Virus record (IMG/VR): IMGVR_UViG_3300050821_002877
Span: 1 to 51,571 of that record
Length of the DNA stretch: 51,571 nucleotides
Direction: 5' to 3' (one strand)
Source of the DNA: a virus
The notes under the pieces were generated by a model. That model saw nothing but the letters and a program-made list of their open reading frames with translations, did not search any database and was not told where the DNA came from. This document shows positions 44,159 through 51,425 of the stretch, one piece after another; within the stretch, counting starts at the first letter, position 1; every line of letters begins with the position of its first letter. The position numbers were made by a program, and so were the translations under genes.

Positions 44159-46038
44159 TAATATCCTGTAATAGCAGATCGTCCAGAATTACTTCGTGAA
44201 TTGATAAGCATCTTCTGTTGATTATGTACAAACAAATCTGTTTCTTCCTCACTCATATGAGATAAATCAAGATTTTGAATCCCGTGTCCAAGAATATCTA
44301 AGATATCACGAGTTGCACAATGAGGATATTCGTTGTATTCTTCGAGGAATTTTTGTGTAAATCCTTCTCCTGCATTTTGACAAATCCAGATTTGCCCGCG
44401 ACGAAAAAATGGCTCTGTGTCTTCAATACGATCACTTTTGGCATTCGCATTCCTGTTGTCTTTGAACTCATTTATCTGCCTAAAAAACCACTTGCCAAGT
44501 GATTGTCTTGTTTTATCTTCTACCTCAAATGCTGTCTTACACCATGTTTGTCCAGCGCTTATTTCTACCCATATTTCCCTTACGCGCCACTTTTCCGCCA
44601 TAACATATGCATGATGCATGATATCTTCTCGACTACATGTATCAGCGCGGCCATCGAGAATATACAGATTTGTAGGAGTATTATTAATCCCAAGTAACAT
44701 AAGAGCATGATTCGCACGACCTTCTTCGCCCTTGTGATTTGGATCTAACATCAACATCTTAGATAAGGATGATGTTGGGATATCTTTAGGAAGAATACCA
44801 TTATTCATCTCATGGCGAATAGTCATATGACGTTTCGAGACTAATTCATCTGAGGGAATAATACGATAGCCCATTGTTCCAAATGTACCAGAAGGACCAA
44901 GAGGGATATTTAGTTCGTCTTTTTGAAAAGATTGTGCATGTTTTTGAACTACTGTTGGAATTAATACAAAGTATCGTAACCACTCGGACTTAAAGGTATT
45001 ACCGCCAGGGGGAATAGGTTTGTTGCGAAATTGGCAACTGTAAAAGTATTCTCCCAATCTTGACCGCATTCTACTAAGTTTCGCAATAGACCATTCCTCT
45101 GGGAATATTGGAGTATTGGTTGGATGAAGATCACAACATCCCCCTTCAGCATCATGAGTATGAAAACGGAAATAAGGAAGTTCTTTCTTTATCTTCCAAT
45201 TAAGATCATGGAAGGACCACCTATTACCATTTACAACCTCATCGCATTCACTCTCTGGATCATCGGGATCACTATCGAAAGCGCCTACGGCTAATTGGAA
45301 CCATTCCCATGTGGATAATGCTACTAATTCTGACTTAAGAGCATCTTTTCCATACAAATCATCATAGATAATGCGCCGATAGTGTTTTGATTGGAGAGCA
45401 GCATCAACACCAGTAAATTCAAATGTACCTTCTCCTTGATTGGCATCACTTCTAGAATAGTCTCTCTTGTGTGTCATTGTATCCGCTGACCACTGACAAG
45501 AGGAATCTGGCATTATTTCAGGGAATAATTTCTGAAATAATTGATTATGCTTATATTCATTCGATATTTTCTTTCCAATCTTCCATGAGTTCTTAATTGT
45601 CTCCATCGCAATAAGAGTACGTGTATTCTGATCATGTACTCTTTTCATCCAAGTGATCCACTCATCACCATATCCGAGAGATCGCATGAACTTTTCATCA
45701 CGATCCGTGAATGGTAATGCCCACCAAATGGGCATACCAATACTACCAATAGTAGTTTTGAAATGATCTCTAGGGATTTCATTTACTTCTTTTAATTGCC
45801 AACAAAGGAGAGTATCGCAGAATTGACGATGAAAAACATTAGACAAGCGGCGCTTACGAAGAATAATCTTAATAAAGTAGAAATTATCCCCTAATGCATT
45901 AAGACGATGAGCTAAGTTCTGGACGTATGGATTATTTGCTACTGGAGGGATATTATTCCACTTATAGGCAAAACTTGTCCTATTAATCTCTTGTACAAGG
46001 TCGATCTGTGGACTATCGAGGACTTCATTATCTAACAT
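44158..46038 (-). CDS. Terminase large subunit, 626 aa
   Basis: ATPase domain with a Walker A-like PRDHFKTT (89-96) and Walker B IIYDD (223-227); the nuclease domain begins at LMLDPNHKG (D432) and includes DRIEDTEPFFRRGQIW. It cuts and packages DNA into the procapsid through the portal. The endonuclease VII gene overlaps its start by 7 bases. Confidence 0.92.
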   Translation of the reverse strand: MLDNEVLDSPQIDLVQEINRTSFAYKWNNIPPVANNPYVQNLAHRLNALGDNFYFIKIILRKRRLSNVFHRQFCDTLLCWQLKEVNEIPRDHFKTTIGSIGMPIWWALPFTDRDEKFMRSLGYGDEWITWMKRVHDQNTRTLIAMETIKNSWKIGKKISNEYKHNQLFQKLFPEIMPDSSCQWSADTMTHKRDYSRSDANQGEGTFEFTGVDAALQSKHYRRIIYDDLYGKDALKSELVALSTWEWFQLAVGAFDSDPDDPESECDEVVNGNRWSFHDLNWKIKKELPYFRFHTHDAEGGCCDLHPTNTPIFPEEWSIAKLSRMRSRLGEYFYSCQFRNKPIPPGGNTFKSEWLRYFVLIPTVVQKHAQSFQKDELNIPLGPSGTFGTMGYRIIPSDELVSKRHMTIRHEMNNGILPKDIPTSSLSKMLMLDPNHKGEEGRANHALMLLGINNTPTNLYILDGRADTCSREDIMHHAYVMAEKWRVREIWVEISAGQTWCKTAFEVEDKTRQSLGKWFFRQINEFKDNRNANAKSDRIEDTEPFFRRGQIWICQNAGEGFTQKFLEEYNEYPHCATRDILDILGHGIQNLDLSHMSEEETDLFVHNQQKMLINSRSNSGRSAITGY

Positions 46039-46388
46039 TTAGATTTGATAAATGGAGGAGGTAATCTTCCAGAAATACTACCTATAACTTCACCTTTTAA
46101 TTCTTTTACATTACTACCACCAAAATAAGAATATTTTACGTTAGTATTACATTGTAAATGATATTCTATACGTAATTTAAAAGTTCTTAACCACAACCAA
46201 TAAGAACTCTTTTTAAAATAATGTATATATTTATTAGTAGATTCATACATTCCTAATCTTTCATTACATACATCACATAACCATCCACGTATAAATCCAG
46301 TTTTATGATTATGATCTCTAACTAATCTTTTTGTTTTTGTCTCAGCTTCTAACTTACCACAGATATTACAATATATTGATTTTACCAT
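46032..46388 (-). CDS. Endonuclease VII-like HNH (treble clef) protein, 118 aa
   Basis: YCNICG (C7, C10), LVRDHNHKTGFIRGWLC and CDVCNERLG (C38, C41) are the recombination endonuclease VII signature. It lies between small and large terminase genes, a common site for free-standing HNH genes. It is very AT-rich and has no good ribosome site; a strongly structured region precedes it. It may be a homing gene or help resolve DNA branches before packaging. Confidence 0.8.
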   Translation of the reverse strand: MVKSIYCNICGKLEAETKTKRLVRDHNHKTGFIRGWLCDVCNERLGMYESTNKYIHYFKKSSYWLWLRTFKLRIEYHLQCNTNVKYSYFGGSNVKELKGEVIGSISGRLPPPFIKSKC

Positions 46389-46401
46389 TGTAGCATTCTG
46401 G

Positions 46402-46506
46402 GACCAGATTTTCCCCTTCCCGAGACCGCCTCATAACGTACAACCTCATTAATCAATAAGAGTATTAACTTTTGTCTCGGTTGTATTGGTCGTGGCGGTT
46501 CTGGTC
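46402..46506 (-). promoter_or_regulatory. Nested alternative helices upstream of endonuclease VII/terminase
   Basis: GACCAGA/TCTGGTC (46402-46408/46500-46506), ACCGCC/GGCGGT (46425-46430/46494-46499) and ACAACC/GGTTGT (46440-46445/46479-46484) are nested. A competing 7-bp helix CCGAGAC/GTCTCGG (46420-46426/46474-46480) excludes the second and third. The rest of 46389-46619 holds no gene. Confidence 0.6.
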
Positions 46507-46619
46507 AGGACCGTGATCCACTCTTGTACAATTATAACTAAGTTAATACCCTTATTTATTACTGAGTCGTCTCCGTTAAAGGCGGTGTATCAATAGTGGC
46601 CGGCGTGGGTTTGGTGTTA

Positions 46620-47102
46620 TTATTTTTTCATGTCTGCCATTGCCTTCAACATCTCCAGAACTGCTTTATTATCCTTATCATCTGCAACGCCACCTTGTTC
46701 TGCTGTAGCTAAGCCATGACGCTGTACTTTCGCGAATCGGCCATCACGATCGAGAATATCATTAAAAGCCTTATTCTTAACTCTCTCATCCTTCGCAAGC
46801 AGGGCTTGTTTTACTAGTCCCTGTATGGCAATAGGGACACCAAATTCTAGTGTTTTCTGTGCCTGAATATACTTTGATCCAATACTCTGATCAAGATTCG
46901 TCAATAATCCTGTCATATACTGATTATGGATTTGTTGATAATATGGAGAGGATTTAAGAATAGAATATCGCTGAATAGACAGGCCACAGAGACTAGCTAT
47001 ATTTGTAGAAGAAAGATATGGATTATCAAGTTCCAGGCGAACAAGTAGATTAATTTTATCAATTGTACGAGTATGGAGCTTCTTGCTATGTCTTACTGCC
47101 AT
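46620..47102 (-). CDS. Putative terminase small subunit, 160 aa
   Basis: An N-terminal helix-turn-helix-like region (NPYLSSTNIASLCGLSIQRYSILKSSP) is followed by an oligomerising helical region (AKDERVKNKAFNDILDRDGRF), as in phage small terminases. It is first of the packaging genes. It should recognise the phage DNA for packaging initiation. Confidence 0.7.
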   Translation of the reverse strand: MAVRHSKKLHTRTIDKINLLVRLELDNPYLSSTNIASLCGLSIQRYSILKSSPYYQQIHNQYMTGLLTNLDQSIGSKYIQAQKTLEFGVPIAIQGLVKQALLAKDERVKNKAFNDILDRDGRFAKVQRHGLATAEQGGVADDKDNKAVLEMLKAMADMKK

Positions 47103-47220
47103 GAAGAACTACTTTTATCTTTCTCTTACCGGAAAGTACTTCTCTAGTTACTTTCCTCAACTGTGCCTGAGTGTACTTCCCCGTCTTTGGATCTTGGCCG
47201 ATTTTTGGATGTTTGATCAT
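47086..47220 (-). CDS. Small basic protein, 44 aa
   Basis: AAAGGA lies about 5 bases before the ATG. The sequence (MIKHPKIGQDPKTGKYTQAQ...REVLSGKRKIKVVL) looks like a real folded mini-protein. It overlaps the small terminase start by 17 bases and the 62-residue frame upstream by 77. DNA binding is possible. Confidence 0.55.
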   Translation of the reverse strand: MIKHPKIGQDPKTGKYTQAQLRKVTREVLSGKRKIKVVLHGSKT

Positions 47221-47329
47221 AATATTCCTTTATATGTAAGCGAAGGGCATTAACCAATGGCCCATCATCACTATCAACAATGCCCACGCTCAATGATTCA
47301 TTGTCAATATTGTTAATGGTATCCATCAT
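47144..47329 (-). CDS. Hypothetical acidic protein, about 61 aa
   Basis: ATG-ATG start with weak AAGGG upstream; acidic N-terminal half and hydrophilic tail. Its 3' part shares 77 bases with the 44-aa frame in another frame, which has the better ribosome site. One of the two may not be expressed. Confidence 0.4.
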   Translation of the reverse strand: MMDTINNIDNESLSVGIVDSDDGPLVNALRLHIKEYYDQTSKNRPRSKDGEVHSGTVEESN

Positions 47330-47737
47330 AGCCAATGCCCTTCTTATCGGCGTCTACCGGACCACTCATGCACTTTTGGAAGTCTATCCTTTATATGTAT
47401 GAATGTCCAGAGAATAATTCCAGTGATTCCCGTTGTTTACAAAGGACATACGAATTATTTTCCCTTCTCCAGACATGTGCTAATCTGTAAACAAACCCGC
47501 GTCCCCAACCGGCCCCCATTCCATTACAAAATCATCTCAACTATAAAATCACCAACATTCCTTACATTATTAATACTCAAAGTATCATTAATAGACATCA
47601 TCTTTGACTCACTGGTATTTTTATTTTTTTATAAAAAATTTTTGTGTAACGTCTCGCCCGCCGATCACTAACTTTGTGATACAAAGTGGTCGCCTGGGCA
47701 AAGGGCATAATGTCGAGTAATATGATAGACTTACTTG

Positions 47738-47820
47738 TTACTACATAGTAAACACTAGTAATAGTGTATACTAATTAGTTAACCACAATAGAATTGGATA
47801 GTCTACTAAGTCTATAGACT
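47738..47820. repeat. Row of short palindromes, operator candidates
   Basis: TTACTACATAGTAA (47738-47751), ACACTA-GTAA-TAGTGT (47752-47767), ACTAATTAGT (47770-47779) and AGTCTATAGACT (47809-47820) follow one another. Their spacing suggests protein-binding sites at the divergent promoters. Confidence 0.5.
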
Positions 47821-47890
47821 ATATATAAGTCATTGATTCTAAAGGAATTAGAGTTCTAGGTGATTTCACGCGTGTGTATTATTATATTTT

Positions 47891-47914
47891 TGTGGTTGAG
47901 AGACAACAACCACA
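47891..47914. repeat. 8-bp hairpin TGTGGTTG/CAACCACA
   Basis: A perfect stem with loop AGAGACAA, followed by GGGAG and an ATG that opens only a 13-codon frame. Possibly part of a leader RNA. Confidence 0.5.
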
Positions 47915-48018
47915 GGGAGTATGGACCGTAGGCTACGGGTGATAGAGGCTACTACACAGTAGACCTGTAGGCGAAGACACTAGTACAGTGGGAGGATGCC
48001 CTGACCATAGATATGGTA

Positions 48019-48046
48019 TGTACTACAGTACAAGTATTGTACTACA
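48019..48046. repeat. Direct repeat TGTACTACA x2 around hairpin
   Basis: Two identical 9-mers start 19 bases apart; between and across them AGTACAA/TTGTACT forms a 7-bp stem. Operator or RNA element candidate. Confidence 0.45.
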
Positions 48047-48054
48047 ATTCGACT

Positions 48055-48147
48055 AGAGTCAACGGACAGATATTATATATCATTGGTACTCTTGTTGCTA
48101 TTTAATCCAAGAGTTAACGGACAGATGATTTATAATATTGGTACTCT
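48055..48147 (+). repeat. Two tandem 38-nt hairpin repeats
   Basis: Copies at 48055-48092 and 48110-48147 share AGAGTYAACGGACAGAT and ATTGGTACTCT around a variable 10-nt centre. Each can fold AGAGTYAA with TTG-gt-ACTCT; the C/T difference keeps pairing (C-G or U-G). The conserved loop CGGACAGAT suggests a protein- or RNA-binding site. Confidence 0.65.
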
Positions 48148-48176
48148 AGCCGAAGTTTTATCCTCATACACTGTGC

Positions 48177-48311
48177 TATAGCAGATATGAGATGATAGAT
48201 AGGAGTATCGTTACTCCATGCACTAACGAGTTAGCCTTGAGTATATCTCTCATATTCAAGGGAGAGACTAACAGAACCTTCTATCATCTCTTACCTGCTA
48301 TATCATAGCAG
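48177..48311 (+). promoter_or_regulatory. Multi-helix leader RNA with pseudoknot and ribosome-site switch
   Basis: P1 TATAGCAG/CTGCTATA (48177-48184/48295-48302), P2 11 bp GAGATGATAGA/TCTATCATCTC (48189-48199/48280-48290), P3 GGAGTA/TACTCC, P4 CTAA/TTAG and P5 CTTGAGTAT/ATATTCAAG make a junction. Loop 5 TCTCTC pairs with GAGAGA (48246-48251/48262-48267). The 3' half of P1 can instead pair with ATAGCAG at 48305-48311, right before AGAGGAG of the next gene. Confidence 0.7.
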
Positions 48312-48328
48312 AAAGAGGAGAAAACATC

Positions 48329-48763
48329 ATGGCAACAATGAATGGAGTTACGCCTGAACAGATGGCAGCATCCATTATCGCGGGTGCCGTTGAATCCAAG
48401 ATGATCGAGATCTCTGGTATATCATTCCAGAAGCTTGAGACTGTTGTACGTTATCTCAATCGTGATAAGATCAGCGCACGCGGCGACAATTGGTTTAAGA
48501 AGAACTTTGATTCTTTGACCAGCGATGCCGTTGAAACACTCATTACGGCACGGGAGAAAGCCATTACCGATTACCAGAACAAGAAAGAGTTGCAGGACAA
48601 AGACGAATTGTTCCGCACACTCATTTCTCGTGGCGTCGATATCGCTACGGCATATAAGGATGCATATGGTGTTGCATATGTGCCGCAGTCGAAGGAGACT
48701 GTAGTCGGCAAGAACGATGGCACACTGCCACAAGTTGGAGAAAAAACCACCTTGAAGAAGTAA
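48329..48763 (+). CDS. Unknown 144-aa protein, probably abundant
   Basis: First gene of the early unit after the structured leader; AGAGGAG lies 8 bases before ATGGCAAC. It is soluble and helical (ETVVRYLNRDKISARG, VETLITAREKAITDYQNKKELQDKDELFRTLISRG) with a Lys-rich tail. Codon use is more GC-rich than most genes here, like the 212-aa protein at 1.4 kb that also starts MAT after a structured leader. No family recognised. Confidence 0.85.
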   Translation: MATMNGVTPEQMAASIIAGAVESKMIEISGISFQKLETVVRYLNRDKISARGDNWFKKNFDSLTSDAVETLITAREKAITDYQNKKELQDKDELFRTLISRGVDIATAYKDAYGVAYVPQSKETVVGKNDGTLPQVGEKTTLKK

Positions 48764-48796
48764 TAACTCTGTTATAGCATGGTGTAGGAGGATAAA

Positions 48797-49060
48797 ATGT
48801 CCACACGTGAACAAGAAAGAACATCATACGAAGAAGGCAAAATAATGAACATCCCCACTCCAAAGATCAGAAACAAGACAAATCTTGTTATGATCAACAC
48901 GCCAGTTCGTAATGAGACTGGGCGCTTTGTATTCAGGCAATGCCGTCCAGTTCTTCACACAGAACCCGCAAAGATTATTATGTTCCCAACATCCCACGAT
49001 ATTGAGAACAGACTTCGCCATAACCTTCGTATGATTAATATAACCCGTGGTATCTATTAG
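48797..49060 (+). CDS. Hypothetical basic protein, 87 aa
   Basis: AGGAGG precedes the ATG by 6 bases. The sequence (IPTPKIRNKTNLVMINTPVRNETGRFVFRQCRPV) is basic and beta-prone. No family recognised. A long hairpin begins 4 bases after its stop. Confidence 0.7.
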   Translation: MSTREQERTSYEEGKIMNIPTPKIRNKTNLVMINTPVRNETGRFVFRQCRPVLHTEPAKIIMFPTSHDIENRLRHNLRMINITRGIY

Positions 49061-49063
49061 ACC

Positions 49064-49123
49064 ATGCGGCTTAGAACGATACAATTATTATCATCATAGA
49101 CCTTGTATCGTTCTATGCAGCAT
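49064..49123. repeat. Long hairpin after the 87-aa gene
   Basis: A perfect 13-bp stem TAGAACGATACAA/TTGTATCGTTCTA (49072-49084/49103-49115) extends outward through GC and ATGC/GCAT with two mismatched positions. There is no U-run. Likely an mRNA 3'-end stabiliser or processing site. Confidence 0.6.
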
Positions 49124-49135
49124 TATCTGATCGCT

Positions 49136-49580
49136 CTGAACATCATAGCGTTAACTAAGTTCGTTCTGGGGGGAGTAATACTCAACGCAAATGATTGAAA
49201 ACACATGAGTTACCCCCCAAATGATTGCTATGTTCGCACCTTGCTTACAGATGACACCCCCCTTGTGCACGCTGCGAATCTTTGTCATGGGGGGTGCCTG
49301 CGATTTTTGGTTCGTTAATCGTTCCTTGTAACTGTCTGGCTCACTGTAACTGATCTCGTTCCTAGATCATAGATCTATCACACACAAAATTTCCATCATA
49401 CAGAACCTAAATTCGCCCGGGAACCCGGAGATAAAGATTCGCAGGAGAAGCATGGGGGGTGTTATCTGTAGGGGAGGAGGATTTTAGAGTGTGAAATCAC
49501 CCCTATGTCCTTTGGATTCAATGATTTGCAGTGAGTATTACTCCCTACAAAAAGAACTTGACAAACGCAATGAAGTTCAG
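49136..49580. repeat. 445-bp imperfect palindrome with one symmetry axis
   Basis: Arms 49136-49199 and 49517-49580 match at about 80 percent as inverted copies, including a perfect 14-mer GGGAGTAATACTCA/TGAGTATTACTCCC. Inner blocks CAGATGACACCCCCC/GGGGGGTGTTATCTG (49248-49262/49454-49468, one G-U) and CTGCGAATCTTT/AAAGATTCGCAG (49272-49283/49433-49444) share the same centre near 49358. G6/C6 tracts occur five times. No gene is seen from 49061 to 49819. Confidence 0.8.
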
Positions 49581-49587
49581 GTAGACT
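49558..49587 (+). promoter_or_regulatory. Sigma70-like promoter TTGACA-18-TAGACT
   Basis: Perfect -35 and a 4-of-6 -10. It lies in the right palindrome arm, 12 bases after the palindromic GAGTATTACTC operator candidate. In the left arm the -35 is replaced by TTAGTT, so only this copy should be active. It would drive the zinc-finger gene and the rest of the early unit. Confidence 0.55.
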
Positions 49588-49649
49588 TGTTAATGACTGG
49601 TATTAATAGGCTGGAGTAAACTATGAAAACGGGATCACTTAATAGTACA

Positions 49650-49800
49650 ATAGAGATTCGCGAGAGATTAGCTATCTCATAGCGATCTCTATGATATATG
49701 ATAAAGGCTATTAACAACTATTTCTAACCAATTTAGTTGAGATTCCCGGCGGGTTGATCTAATACTGTGGTGGTATTAGAATCCTATACCAGATAATACC
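49650..49800 (+). promoter_or_regulatory. Structured leader of the 228-aa zinc-finger gene
   Basis: A long hairpin stacks ATAGAGAT/ATCTCTAT, CGC/GCG and GAGAT/ATCTC (49650-49692). Then two mutually exclusive stems occur: TCTAATAC/GTATTAGA (49758-49765/49773-49780) or GGTATTA/TAATACC (49772-49778/49794-49800), just before the start codon. Confidence 0.5.
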
Positions 49801-49819
49801 AGCCATTAATGTGTTTACT

Positions 49820-50506
49820 ATGAGTGGAAAGAAAAAGAAGAAAATAAGATCTAAGGAATACCTGAGAAGAAAAATGGAGACAAGAAAAAGACGTAGACAA
49901 CAGAATCATGTTTATTATGAGAGTAATTGCGTGATATGTTTCAAGCCATTTGTACATGATAGATTGACTGCGATGTATTGTAGTCAGGCATGTCGGAATA
50001 AATCACGTTCATTCCCGGCAAAATTTCTGGAATCAATGTATAAGAAGGCGAATCTTACATTGAAAAGATATGATCGAACGCCGGAGGCGATGCAAGAATA
50101 TATTAAGTCATTGCCTATAAAAGATGCTCTCAAGGAGAGTTTAAAGGATATGAAAGAAGAATTTAAAATCCTTGGCTTTCAGGATTCTGATATATCTGAA
50201 ATGGATAAAGAGATTGAAAGACTCAAAGCACAAAGACGTATAACAGAACGAAGAAATGCAATGAGTCAACAGGATAGTACTGGATTTATAACAACAGAAG
50301 AATCTAACACTTCAGAATCATCTGAATTAATTGATCCAGAGATGAGAGAATTTAAATTAGATGAGATTGATGATAGAAATGCCCAAATTGATTCAATGGT
50401 GTTAGCAGATGAACCATGTCCTGATTGTGGTTCAAATCATCACAAAAGTTGTAATCAAAAGCCAAAGAAATATAAAATCCGCAAGATTGGAGAGAAAAAT
50501 GGCTAA
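49820..50506 (+). CDS. Zinc-finger protein with two Cys clusters, 228 aa
   Basis: A Lys/Arg-rich N-terminus leads to CVICFKPFVHDRLTAMYCSQACR, a treble-clef-like finger common in phage proteins; long helices and an acidic Ser/Thr/Glu stretch follow, then CPDCGSNHHKSC near the end. A GTG start lies three codons upstream in frame. There is no clear ribosome site. Probably nucleic-acid binding. Confidence 0.75.
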   Translation: MSGKKKKKIRSKEYLRRKMETRKRRRQQNHVYYESNCVICFKPFVHDRLTAMYCSQACRNKSRSFPAKFLESMYKKANLTLKRYDRTPEAMQEYIKSLPIKDALKESLKDMKEEFKILGFQDSDISEMDKEIERLKAQRRITERRNAMSQQDSTGFITTEESNTSESSELIDPEMREFKLDEIDDRNAQIDSMVLADEPCPDCGSNHHKSCNQKPKKYKIRKIGEKNG

Positions 50507-50714
50507 AAGATTTATTACAATGGAGATGCGTATAAATGAAGCAATAAATAAGCGCAATCTCCATGATTGGCTACAATCTCTTACAAGTCATGAAACATTT
50601 GGATACGGAGGAGTTGAAGAATCAATCTCCATATCTATATGGTTTGAGACATTAATCAGACTAAAAGATTATCTCAAATTTCTGCCATATCCACTTGGAG
50701 GAATACAAAAATGA
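50499..50714 (+). CDS. Hypothetical 71-aa protein
   Basis: GGAGAG lies 4 bases before this ATG; longer in-frame starts overlap the zinc-finger gene without a ribosome site. Helical (MRINEAINKRNLHDWLQSL). It overlaps both neighbours (8 bases and ATGA). Confidence 0.65.
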   Translation: MAKRFITMEMRINEAINKRNLHDWLQSLTSHETFGYGGVEESISISIWFETLIRLKDYLKFLPYPLGGIQK

Positions 50715-50848
50715 ATTATGAAAAAGATTATAACCATCATCGCACCATACGTCTTCTCAAATCATTATGTTGGTTAATTCTCCTCCAAGGATTTATGTAT
50801 TTTGCAATATGGTTCGTTGTGATGCATAGTAGTTATGCACATCAATAA
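50711..50848 (+). CDS. Small single-pass membrane protein, 45 aa
   Basis: Starts in an ATGA overlap with the previous gene, with GGAG about 12 bases upstream. Basic/His-rich N-terminus, then one membrane helix (LCWLILLQGFMYFAIWFVVM). Possibly an early membrane effector. Confidence 0.6.
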   Translation: MNYEKDYNHHRTIRLLKSLCWLILLQGFMYFAIWFVVMHSSYAHQ

Positions 50849-50884
50849 CTATTATAATTATCGCAACCGAAAGGTCTGAGAAGC

Positions 50885-51085
50885 ATGCGCTCTGAATTTG
50901 ATGAAATCACCAGTGGATGGACTCTTGTTAGCGGCATGGACGATCTTACAAACATGATTGAACGTGCCGCTGATTGGACCAAGCACAATGGGCCGCTGCT
51001 CCCCGACGAAGAGGCTAGGATAAAACTGATGATCAAAACCCAAATATTTAGAGGCTTGTATGGGGAGAATGAAGATGGCGAATGA
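50885..51085 (+). CDS. Acidic hypothetical protein, 66 aa
   Basis: Helical and acidic (MRSEFDEITSGWTLVSGMDDLTNMIERAADW...LLPDEEARIKLMIKTQ). Weak AAGG/GAGAAG site upstream. It overlaps the next gene start. The local base composition is richer in G+C than the neighbours, possibly a recent acquisition. Confidence 0.6.
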   Translation: MRSEFDEITSGWTLVSGMDDLTNMIERAADWTKHNGPLLPDEEARIKLMIKTQIFRGLYGENEDGE

Positions 51086-51425
51086 TCAGGAGGCCACACC
51101 CCAGAGCGTGGAACCAATGACATTAAAGACTGCTGCTGAAAAAGTTAAACAGAAGCGGACGGCATGGCTCGAACAGCATGGTGTTCCTATTTCAACAGAA
51201 TTCGCTAAATTTGCCGAAGCTATTGGAGAACTAACAGATTTAGCCGAGAGCAGAGCACCACAGACGCCACCACGGTGTCCAACATGCGGCAGCAACGATC
51301 GCGGTATGCCTTGGTGCATGAATCCAGAGCATGCCAAGCGCGTTCATTCTATCGTGCGGTACGAGTGCGAAAGATGCGCCGACCTGTGGCACTCAGCAGG
51401 AGCAGTGCAAGAGGATAAACCATGA
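51075..51425 (+). CDS. Zinc-ribbon protein, 116 aa
   Basis: N-terminal helix (TLKTAAEKVKQKRTAWLEQHGV) resembling phage small HTH/oligomer helices, then CPTCGSNDRGMPWC and YECERCADLWH, a multi-Cys ribbon. GGGGAG stands 7 bases before this ATG; two earlier in-frame ATGs overlap the upstream gene more. It is linked to the junction-spanning gene by ATGA. Confidence 0.65.
   Translation: MANDQEATPQSVEPMTLKTAAEKVKQKRTAWLEQHGVPISTEFAKFAEAIGELTDLAESRAPQTPPRCPTCGSNDRGMPWCMNPEHAKRVHSIVRYECERCADLWHSAGAVQEDKP

Larger units (their letters stand above)
47330..48176. other. Divergent non-coding control region
   Basis: No gene is seen in about 850 bases between the leftward late unit and the rightward early unit. 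It holds a 9-bp inverted repeat TTGTTTACA/TGTAAACAA (47433-47441/47486-47494), an A/T tract near 47610-47643, a stem-loop ACTTTG/CAAAGT within GCCC/GGGC (47656-47699), several palindromes, hairpins and tandem repeats listed separately. Both promoters should lie here but I cannot place them with confidence. Confidence 0.6.

Noticed and set aside
48055-48147. CRISPR array
   Set aside because: Only two 38-nt copies 17 bases apart, imperfect at the centre, with no spacers or cas genes.
49136-49580. Insertion sequence or MITE
   Set aside because: Inverted ends exist, but no target-site duplication or transposase is seen and conservation extends past a defined terminus.
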